From NCBI GenBank assembly GCA_036407095.1, contig DASWZV010000172.1:62001-126000 (forward strand): a stretch of 64,000 nt of DNA, given 5' to 3'. A program made the translations under genes and the position numbers. Position 1 is the first letter of the stretch; every line of letters begins with the position of its first letter. Below, piece after piece: positions 57,440 to 64,000 of the stretch. The notes beneath the pieces were generated by a model. That model searched no databases. It was not told the origin of the DNA and saw nothing but the letters and a program-made list of their open reading frames with translations. Source of the DNA: Gp6-AA40 sp036407095. GTDB taxonomy: Bacteria > Acidobacteriota > Vicinamibacteria > Vicinamibacterales > UBA2999.

Positions 57440-59311
57440 ATGGGGCCCTACGCATTCAGTCAGGCGTTCGTCTCGGGGTTCTTCGCCTTCGCCGCAGTCT
57501 CGTCGTTCGTGCTCTGGCTGCGCACCCGTCACGACTGGACGGCACTGCTGCTGACTGCGGTGTGCGCGATCGGCTCGGTACAGTCGGTCGCAATCCTGAC
57601 CATCGCGACCACCGAGAGTGCGGCCCAGGCGCAGAATGCGCAGGAAGTGCGCGTCGTGTGCGGGCTCATGAGCTTCGCGTCGCTCGCCTGGCTGTACGCA
57701 GCGATGGCTCACGTGCGGGCGCGTTGGTATCTGTGGTTCGTGACCGCGACAGCCGTGGTCGTCGCCTCGTTCATCGTGCTCGACCTCGATGCGCGCCTGC
57801 TTGGCGAACAGGTCATCGGGGTGAAACGCATCACGCTGCCGTGGGGCGAGCCGTATTCGCTCCTCGAGCACACGCCAGGCCGCCCGCTGGTCTCGCTGGT
57901 GTACGCGGTCATGGCCTCCACGGTCGTCTTCAATATCGGCTGCGCGATCCGCCTGATGGCTCGCGATCGCCTCAGCGGTGCGCTGTTGATGGTTGCGACG
58001 CTGGTATCGATGGTCGCGCTGATCTCAGGTGCTCTTGTCGACATCAGCGAGGCCCCGATTCCGTATATCGGGACCTTCGGCATTGCGGCGTTCATCCTCG
58101 TGATCGGCTTGCAGCTTGCCGTCAGCCGGCGCCACGACGAAGAGCTGCTCGCCGCTCAGCGCACACAGCGTGCGCTCGAGCACCGGCTGGCCCAGGCGCA
58201 GAAGATGGAAGCGCTCGGCCAGCTCGCCAGCGGCGTCGCGCACGACTTCAACAACATCCTGACAGTGATTGGTGGTCATGCGGACATGCTGCTGCCCGGT
58301 GCCAGCGACGAAACGCGGAGCGACATCGAACAGATTCGGCAGGCGGCGACGCGCGCCGCATCGATGACGGGCCAGCTGCTGGCGTTCAGCCGTCAATCGG
58401 TTCTCGAGCCGAAGGATGTCGACATCAACTCGGTTGTCCAGAGCACCGAGACGATGCTGCGGCGGACGATTGGCGAGCATATCGAGCTCGTCGTCCGTCT
58501 CGAGCCGAAGCTGTGGCACGTGCGCGCCGACGCGAATCAGCTCGGGCGTGTGCTCCTCAATGTCGCGATCAACGCGAGAGACGCGATGCCTCACGGTGGC
58601 CGCCTGACCATCGAAACCTCGAATGTCGACAACGGGTCGCGCCCTCCGGTTGCCGAGTCCGAGCCGGGTCGCTACGTCGTGATGAGCGTCGCCGACAACG
58701 GGATGGGCATGAGCTCGGCGACGAAGGCACACCTCTTCGAGCCCTTCTTCACGACCAAGGATCTCGGAAGAGGCACGGGTCTCGGACTCGCGGTCGTCGA
58801 CGGCATCGTCACGCAAACCGGCGGATACATCGACGTCGACAGCCACGTCGGACACGGCACGACCTTCAAGATCTTTCTTCCCGCCAGCGATCGGGCCGCG
58901 CCCGATGATGCCGGCCGATCGGAAACCGAACCAGCCGGGGCCGGCTCAGAAACGATCCTGCTCCTCGAAGACGATCCGGACGTCCTGGGCATGACGCGAG
59001 CGGGGCTCGAGCGATATGGCTATTCAGTCCTCGTCGCTGGAAACGGCGACGAGGCGGTTCGCGTCGCGCAGGAACATGCGGGCCACATCGATCTGGTGGT
59101 CGCCGATGTCCTGACCCCCGGCCTGACCGGCCCGCAGACCGTCGATCGCCTTCGAGCCGCCAACCCGTCGTTGCGGGTCCTCTTCATCAGCGGCTACGAC
59201 CGGTCGGACGCCATTCATCGCGAGGTTGCGTCGGGGCAGTCGACGTTTCTACAGAAGCCGTTCACGTCGGCGGAGCTCGCCGCCAAGGTGAGATCGATGT
59301 TGGACGGGTAA
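57440..59311 (+). CDS. Hybrid sensor histidine kinase
   Basis: 623 residues. N-terminal membrane module with about seven helices (AFVSGFFAFAAVSSFVLWL, WYLWFVTATAVVVASFIVLD, LLMVATLVSMVALISGALVD), HisKA with phospho-acceptor ASGVAHDFNNILTVIGGHAD, HATPase (VLLNVAINARDAMPHGGRLT, SVADNGMGM, GRGTGLGLAVVDGI) and a C-terminal REC (EDDPDVLGMTRAGLERYGYS, VVADVLTPGLTG). Signals to an unidentified output, perhaps the HTH protein at 59333. Confidence 0.92.
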   Translation: MGPYAFSQAFVSGFFAFAAVSSFVLWLRTRHDWTALLLTAVCAIGSVQSVAILTIATTESAAQAQNAQEVRVVCGLMSFASLAWLYAAMAHVRARWYLWFVTATAVVVASFIVLDLDARLLGEQVIGVKRITLPWGEPYSLLEHTPGRPLVSLVYAVMASTVVFNIGCAIRLMARDRLSGALLMVATLVSMVALISGALVDISEAPIPYIGTFGIAAFILVIGLQLAVSRRHDEELLAAQRTQRALEHRLAQAQKMEALGQLASGVAHDFNNILTVIGGHADMLLPGASDETRSDIEQIRQAATRAASMTGQLLAFSRQSVLEPKDVDINSVVQSTETMLRRTIGEHIELVVRLEPKLWHVRADANQLGRVLLNVAINARDAMPHGGRLTIETSNVDNGSRPPVAESEPGRYVVMSVADNGMGMSSATKAHLFEPFFTTKDLGRGTGLGLAVVDGIVTQTGGYIDVDSHVGHGTTFKIFLPASDRAAPDDAGRSETEPAGAGSETILLLEDDPDVLGMTRAGLERYGYSVLVAGNGDEAVRVAQEHAGHIDLVVADVLTPGLTGPQTVDRLRAANPSLRVLFISGYDRSDAIHREVASGQSTFLQKPFTSAELAAKVRSMLDG

Positions 59312-59332
59312 GCACCGGATAAGATCGTGACC

Positions 59333-59896
59333 ATGTCCCAGGAACGCGGCGGAGGGCTCGGATCGATCGTGCTCTTCGCGCTGATCGCGGCGTTGATGGC
59401 CACCGATGTCACGATCGAGTTTCGCAGCGGCGTCGCCGTCGCGCTGCAGACGTTCGAGATCATCATTTTCTCGCTGGCGCTTGCTGGGATCGGTTTTCAC
59501 TGGTGGCAGATGGCAGCGGCCAGGCGGCGCTCACGACAGCTCGACCAGGAACTGGCGACGGCCCGTGCCGAGGCGCACCAGTGGAGCGAGGACGCGCGCC
59601 GCTGGAACCGCGAGGCCCAGCAGGTCCTGCAGGGGCTCGGCGAAGCGATCGACCGCCAGTTCGATCGCTGGGGGCTGACGCCCGCCGAGCGCGAGGTCGC
59701 GCTGTTGCAGCTCAAGGGGCTGCGCCACAAGGCGATTGCCGACCTTCGCCATACCAGCGAACGTACCGTTCGCCAGCAGGCGCTCTCGGTGTACCGCAAG
59801 TCCGGCCTCAACGGGCGAAGCGATCTCGCCGCTTTCTTCCTCGAAGATCTGCTGCTTCCGGCCCCAACAACTTCGGATACGTCGTCTGCCGGATAG
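59333..59896 (+). CDS. Membrane-anchored LuxR-type HTH protein
   Basis: 187 residues: one or two N-terminal membrane helices (LGSIVLFALIAALMATDVTI, FEIIIFSLALAGIGFHWWQM), then a coiled-coil-like linker (RRSRQLDQELATARAEAHQW) and a C-terminal LuxR-like HTH (WGLTPAEREVALLQLKGLRH, KAIADLRHTSERTVRQQALS, VYRKSGLNGRSDLAAFFLED). 21 bp downstream of the hybrid kinase. ATG 59333, with GTG 59327 as alternative. Confidence 0.8.
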   Translation: MSQERGGGLGSIVLFALIAALMATDVTIEFRSGVAVALQTFEIIIFSLALAGIGFHWWQMAAARRRSRQLDQELATARAEAHQWSEDARRWNREAQQVLQGLGEAIDRQFDRWGLTPAEREVALLQLKGLRHKAIADLRHTSERTVRQQALSVYRKSGLNGRSDLAAFFLEDLLLPAPTTSDTSSAG

Positions 59897-59956
59897 GTAT
59901 CCAGCGTCTGTTGGATTGACCGGGCGTGGCCGTCAGCACTACCGTTCACCCCATCG

Positions 59957-61177
59957 ATGACGCGCGTCGCACGGTTGGTGTGGTGGCTGGCTCTGCCCTT
60001 CGCGGTCCCTATCACGCTCGATGGACAAGGTCCCCTGACGTACGAAGCCGCGCTGGACATGGCGACCAGCCGCAATCTCCGAGTCGAAGCCGCACGGCGG
60101 CAGCGGGCGGTCCGTGAATCCGCCGTCCGCACCGCGGGGCTGCTGCCCAACCCGGATCTTGTGGCTGAGACCTCGCGGGATATCCCTCATCAGGCGCTGA
60201 GCCTTGATTTCCCTCTGGAGATCGGCGGCCAGCGCTCGCGCCGTCTCGACCTGGCACGCGAAGAGCTCTCCCTGGCTGAGAGCGATGTGCAGGTCGAACT
60301 TCGATCTCTGCGTCGGGAGGTCCGCGAGGCGTTCTACTCGCTCATCGCGGCCAACGAGCGGGTCAGACTTGCCGAAAGCGCGGTCGAGATTGCGCAGCGT
60401 GTTCGCGATATCGCGCAGGCACGGTTCGACGCCGGCGCCGTGCCCCGGCTCGAAGTCCTGCAGGCTGATCTCGGCGTCGCACGTGCGGCGACCGACCTCG
60501 ACCTGGTTCGCAGTCTTCAGGCGGCGTTCCGCGCGACGCTGAACGGGGTCATCAATCTCCCACCGGATCAGCCGACCGATGTCGCCGGCAGCCTCTCGGA
60601 CCACACCGCCGCGTCTCCGACCTACGAAGAGGCTCGCCGTATCGCGCGGGCATCGAATGTCGATCTGGTCGCGCTGGATCGGCAGGCCGCTGTCGAACGG
60701 CGACGGGTAGAGTTGCTGCGCGCGGAGCGGGTGCCGACGCCGGTGTTTTCGTTCGGGGCGCTGTGGAATGCGCCGGGAGAATTCACCGTCGGTCCACGCT
60801 TCGGCGTGACGATGGGGGTACCGTTGTTCAGTCGCAACCAGGGCGAGATCGCCGGATCGGTCGCAGTCACCTCGCAGCTGCGCGCGCAGCGCGATGCAAC
60901 CGAGCGGACGATTGAGAACGCACTGTTTGGAACGGTCGGGAGGATTCAGGCACAACGGCAGCGTGCGACGGCATACACGCAACGTCTGGTGCCGACTGCC
61001 GTCGACCTGGAATCACTGGCAGAAGAGAGCTACAAGGCGGGGCGGACGCCGGTCCTCAGCCTCATCGATGCGCAACGTACGGTGCGGGATGTACGAGACG
61101 AGGCGGTGCAGGCGGCGCTCGACGTGCAGATCAGCATCGCCGAACTGGAGGAACTGCTTGGGACCACGGTCCAGTAG
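59957..61177 (+). CDS. TolC-family outer membrane protein
   Basis: 406 residues: short leader (ARLVWWLALPFAVPITLDGQ), then the alpha-helical TolC/OEP repeats (TYEAALDMATSRNLRVEAAR, DFPLEIGGQRSRRLDLAREE, SLIAANERVRLAESAVEIAQ, LIDAQRTVRDVRDEAVQAAL). First gene of the efflux operon with periplasmic adaptor and RND genes. Overlaps the adaptor by 20 bp. Confidence 0.9.
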   Translation: MTRVARLVWWLALPFAVPITLDGQGPLTYEAALDMATSRNLRVEAARRQRAVRESAVRTAGLLPNPDLVAETSRDIPHQALSLDFPLEIGGQRSRRLDLAREELSLAESDVQVELRSLRREVREAFYSLIAANERVRLAESAVEIAQRVRDIAQARFDAGAVPRLEVLQADLGVARAATDLDLVRSLQAAFRATLNGVINLPPDQPTDVAGSLSDHTAASPTYEEARRIARASNVDLVALDRQAAVERRRVELLRAERVPTPVFSFGALWNAPGEFTVGPRFGVTMGVPLFSRNQGEIAGSVAVTSQLRAQRDATERTIENALFGTVGRIQAQRQRATAYTQRLVPTAVDLESLAEESYKAGRTPVLSLIDAQRTVRDVRDEAVQAALDVQISIAELEELLGTTVQ

Positions 61178-62333
61178 ATCTCTTCGTCTGGCGGTCGTCG
61201 CGACGACGCTCTTGATCTGCGTCGCATGCGGGCGCAAGACCGACGATGAGGAGACCGGTGCGACCGCCGTTCCGACGATCTCCGCCGAGACGACGACAGT
61301 CATGAGGCGCACGCTCCTCGAGGAGATCACCGTCCGTGGCGCGGTCACCGCGCTGCCGAACGAAGACGTCAAGGTCAGCTCGCTCGTCGCGGGACGTGTG
61401 ACGTCGGTGACCGTTGCCGAGGGCGACTCGGTTCGTCAAGGCCAGGTGGTGGCGTCAATCGACCGGCGCCCGATTCAAGAGCAGCGTCGCCAGGCGGCCG
61501 CGGCGCTCGAACAGGCGAACGCGCAGGTCGAGAACGCGCGGCTCAACCTCGATCGCACCTCGCAACTCTTCGGTCGCGGGATTGCCGCCGGCAAGGAAGT
61601 CGAAGACGCCAAAACCCAGATGGCGACGGCCGCTGCCGCGCGCGAGCAGGCCACCGCGGCGCTGAACACCGCCAACCTCCAACTGGAGCGCACCAACGTC
61701 CGCGCACCGATTGCCGGACAGATCGTCAAGCGCATGGTCAGCGTCGGCGAACAGGTCGATGGCACGGCAGGCCAGCCGATCGTCGAGGTCGCCAACCTCG
61801 AACGCGTCGAGCTGGCGGCAAACGTGCCGGCCGACCAATTGTCGCGCGTGCATGTGGACCAGAAGGCGACGATCTCCAGCGCCGCTGTTCCCGGCGTCGA
61901 GTTGACGGGCACTGTGATCGCGATCGCACCTGCGGTCGACGTTGCGACCAATACCGCCCTCGTGCGCATCCGGATTGCGAACGCGGAGCGCCCGTTGAAG
62001 GTCGGGATGTTTGCCGAGGCGCGAATCGAGCTTGCTGAGCGTCCGTCCGTGCTCGTCGTCCCGCCGCAAGGCGTGGTCAAGAACGACGAGGGCGTCTTCG
62101 TGTACGTCGTGAACGGACAGACTGCTCAACGCACGGCGGTCAAAATCGGCCTCGAGACATCTGAGGCGGTGGAGATCGTCTCGGGCGTGACGGAAGGACA
62201 GACGGTGTTGACCTCCTCGGTCTATGGCCTCGGCGAGAAGGCCACGCTGGCCAAACCCGAGACCGCCGACAAGTCCGGGAAGCCGGAAACACCGGGGAAG
62301 ACCGAGAAGACCAAGAAGCCAGAGAAGGACTGA
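61158..62333 (+). CDS. RND efflux periplasmic adaptor (membrane-fusion protein)
   Basis: 391 residues from TTG 61158, which has GGAGGA 6-8 bp upstream and gives a lipoprotein-like signal (RLAVVATTLLICVACGRKTD). Then the biotinyl/lipoyl hairpin (VKVSSLVAGRVTSVTVAEGD), long coiled-coil hairpin (ALEQANAQVENARLNLDRTS), and beta-barrel region (VRAPIAGQIVKRMVSVGEQ). Ends in a Lys/Pro/Glu-rich tail (KPEKD). Overlaps the upstream TolC gene by 20 bp. Confidence 0.9.
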   Translation: MGPRSSRSLRLAVVATTLLICVACGRKTDDEETGATAVPTISAETTTVMRRTLLEEITVRGAVTALPNEDVKVSSLVAGRVTSVTVAEGDSVRQGQVVASIDRRPIQEQRRQAAAALEQANAQVENARLNLDRTSQLFGRGIAAGKEVEDAKTQMATAAAAREQATAALNTANLQLERTNVRAPIAGQIVKRMVSVGEQVDGTAGQPIVEVANLERVELAANVPADQLSRVHVDQKATISSAAVPGVELTGTVIAIAPAVDVATNTALVRIRIANAERPLKVGMFAEARIELAERPSVLVVPPQGVVKNDEGVFVYVVNGQTAQRTAVKIGLETSEAVEIVSGVTEGQTVLTSSVYGLGEKATLAKPETADKSGKPETPGKTEKTKKPEKD

Positions 62334-62348
62334 CGAGACGTCGCCACC

Positions 62349-64000
62349 ATGACCGTCGCTGGATTTGCGGCCCGTTACGCGCGTGTCATCGTCTTCGCCG
62401 TTGCCTGCATCACGCTCGCCGGCATCTACTCGCTGACGGTGCTGCCGCGCGGCATCTATCCCGAAGTCGAATTCGCGCGCATCGCCATCATCGCGAATTC
62501 GGGCGATCTCTCGCCGCAGATCATGCTCGTCTCGGTGACGCGCCCGATCGAGGAGGCGGCGCGTGGGGTGCTCGGCGTGCGTCGCGTTCGATCGAAAACG
62601 ATTCGCGGCGCGACCGAGATCTCGGTGTTCTTCAATCCCGACAACGACATGCAGCAGGCCTTGCAGCTGATGACGGGCAAGGTCGACGAAGTGCGTCAGT
62701 CGCTGCCGCCAGCGACGAGGATCGTCATCGAGCGCATGACGCCGTCGGTGTTTCCGATCCTGAGCTACAACCTCACAGGCTCGCTGACGCCGGTCGATCT
62801 CGCCGACGTCGCCCGGTTCCAGCTGCGCCCGCTGCTCAGCCGAATCCCGGGGATCGCCAGGGTCGACGTGATCGCGAGCGAAGAACGCGAGGTGTCTGTC
62901 ATCGCGGATCCGGAGCGGCTTGCGGCCGCGAAGTTGAGCCTCGAGCAGCTCGAAGACGCGCTGAGGAAGGCGAATCAGGTCACCTCTGTCGGCCGGCTGC
63001 CGAAGGACTATCAGCAGTTCCTCGTGCTCTCGACATCGGAGCTCAAGAGCCTCGACGACGTGAAGCGAGTCGTGGTGGCGTTCAAACAACAGGCGCCCGT
63101 CTACGTCGGGGATGTCGCCGAAGTACGGGAGGGGGTCGTCGATCGCACGACGCTGGTGAGCGGCAACGGGCAGCCGGCCGCGGTCGTGACCATCGGTCGT
63201 CAAATCGCCGGGAACATCGTCGCGATCGCCGACGGCGTCGAGGAGACGCTGAAAGCGCAGGCGGGCTCGATCCCGGCGGGGATCAAGATCTCGAAGGTCT
63301 ATGACCTTGCCGAGTTCGTGCGCGAGGCGGTCGCCAGCGTCAGCGAAGCGATTATCGTCGGCGGTCTGCTCGCGGTGCTGGTGCTGCTGGCGTTTCTGCG
63401 CGACTGGCGGGCGACGTTCGTGGCGGCGATCACATTGCCGCTGACGATCGTCGGCACGTTCTTCATCCTGCGCATCGCTCACGGCACGATCAATCTGATG
63501 TCGATGGGCGGACTGGCGATCGCGATCGGCCTCGTCATCGACGATGCGATCGTGGTCGTCGAGAACATCCATCGTCATCTCGGCGCCGGTGATGCGCCGC
63601 GGGTGGCGGCCGAGCGCGGCACCAACGAGCTCGTCGCAGCTGTCGTGGGATCGACGCTGACGACAGTGGTCGTGTTTCTGCCGCTCGGCCTGCTGCAGGG
63701 TATGGTCGGGCAGTTCTTCGCGGCGCTGTCGTTGACGCTGGCTGGCGCCGTGCTGCTCTCACTGCTTTATGCGCTGCTGCTGATTCCCGTACCTGCGGCC
63801 GCGTTCCTCCGAACCCGCGAACACGGTGGGCATGAGCTCGACGCGCTCAGCGCTCGTTATCAATCACTCCTCAGGCGAGCGATGAGTCACGCGTGGCTGG
63901 TCGTCGGCGTCACCGTCGCAGCGGCAGCGGTTGGTGCGCTGCTGTTTTTCCGCTTGGAGACCGGCTTCCTGCCCGACATGGACGAGGGCGGCTACGTGAT
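62349..64000 (+). CDS. RND efflux transporter (truncated by window end)
   Basis: Begins at ATG 62349, 15 bp after the adaptor; 550 residues are visible with no stop. Features: N-terminal helix (VIVFAVACITLAGIYSLTVL, PRGIYPEVEFARIAI), porter domain (SGDLSPQIMLVSVTRPIEEA), then helices VGGLLAVLVLLAFLRDWRAT, and the helix-4 motif GGLAIAIGLVIDDAIVVVEN with two conserved aspartates. The CusA/HAE1 type pumps metal ions or drugs; substrate not deducible. Confidence 0.9.
   Translation, partial: MTVAGFAARYARVIVFAVACITLAGIYSLTVLPRGIYPEVEFARIAIIANSGDLSPQIMLVSVTRPIEEAARGVLGVRRVRSKTIRGATEISVFFNPDNDMQQALQLMTGKVDEVRQSLPPATRIVIERMTPSVFPILSYNLTGSLTPVDLADVARFQLRPLLSRIPGIARVDVIASEEREVSVIADPERLAAAKLSLEQLEDALRKANQVTSVGRLPKDYQQFLVLSTSELKSLDDVKRVVVAFKQQAPVYVGDVAEVREGVVDRTTLVSGNGQPAAVVTIGRQIAGNIVAIADGVEETLKAQAGSIPAGIKISKVYDLAEFVREAVASVSEAIIVGGLLAVLVLLAFLRDWRATFVAAITLPLTIVGTFFILRIAHGTINLMSMGGLAIAIGLVIDDAIVVVENIHRHLGAGDAPRVAAERGTNELVAAVVGSTLTTVVVFLPLGLLQGMVGQFFAALSLTLAGAVLLSLLYALLLIPVPAAAFLRTREHGGHELDALSARYQSLLRRAMSHAWLVVGVTVAAAAVGALLFFRLETGFLPDMDEGGYV

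Noticed and set aside
56078..57871. 597-codon antisense frame over the acetyltransferase and kinase start
   Set aside because: Shadow of genes with clear GNAT and kinase motifs.
61455..63578. 707-codon antisense frame over the adaptor and RND genes
   Set aside because: The opposite strand encodes recognisable RND and adaptor motifs; the antisense translation is Arg/Asp/His-rich without any domain.

Overview
The window is 64 kb of GC-rich, densely coded bacterial DNA. Several families point to Acidobacteriota, most likely a Vicinamibacteria-type soil lineage: a VWFA-related acidobacterial protein, a PadR regulator next to an acidobacterial duplicated orphan permease, DUF1800/DUF1501 and DUF6152 pairs, and many secreted quinoprotein, cytochrome and DUF1080 proteins. 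The phylum is inferred from gene content; there is no rRNA here.

Positions 1-16,200 hold a VWFA protein, a DUF1800/DUF1501 secretion pair, an alpha-glucan phosphorylase, a Thr/Ser dehydratase-like enzyme, a lectin-like secreted protein, an acyl-CoA dehydrogenase-fold flavoprotein, a ThuA-like protein, two tandem paralogous membrane proteins and a TIM-barrel isomerase. Positions 16,200-40,100 hold a Gfo/Idh/MocA oxidoreductase, PadR plus ADOP permease under a readable promoter, a second TIM-barrel protein, two copies of a diheme cytochrome c plus PQQ-dehydrogenase module that flank a DUF1080 protein and a BlaI/M56-peptidase pair, a MetE-like methyltransferase, an S1/P1 nuclease, and a run of small secreted or membrane proteins.

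Positions 40,277-51,079 are an integrated element of about 10.8 kb bounded by a tRNA-Leu(CAG) and a displaced tRNA 3' half. All its recognisable genes lie on the + strand: XRE repressor, excisionase-like protein, coiled-coil protein, primase-polymerase/ATPase, SprT-like metallopeptidase, P27-type terminase small subunit, HK97-type major capsid protein, small unknowns, cargo genes (zinc ribbon/membrane protein, TonB C-terminal protein) and a tyrosine integrase that ends 5 bp from the tRNA. It has no large terminase, portal, protease or tail genes, so it resembles a phage satellite (PICI-like) more than a prophage. An integrase 3' relic beside the left end suggests an earlier, related insertion.

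Positions 51,112-64,000 return to chromosomal genes: a dicarboxylate/amino-acid:cation symporter, a DUF2236/MpaB-type oxygenase, a two-component locus (soluble histidine kinase, NtrC-like regulator with an altered GAFTGA loop, hybrid kinase, LuxR-type HTH protein), and a TolC / adaptor / RND efflux operon cut by the window end.

Many intergenic gaps carry repeats of two kinds: (a) imperfect inverted repeats whose arms are short tandem units (AAATGC type, ACGGAG type, CAGGGCC type), and (b) GTAGGG-headed stem-loops placed just after stop codons, sometimes in composite arrays. In two places these repeats appear to have become the signal-peptide region of a secreted protein.
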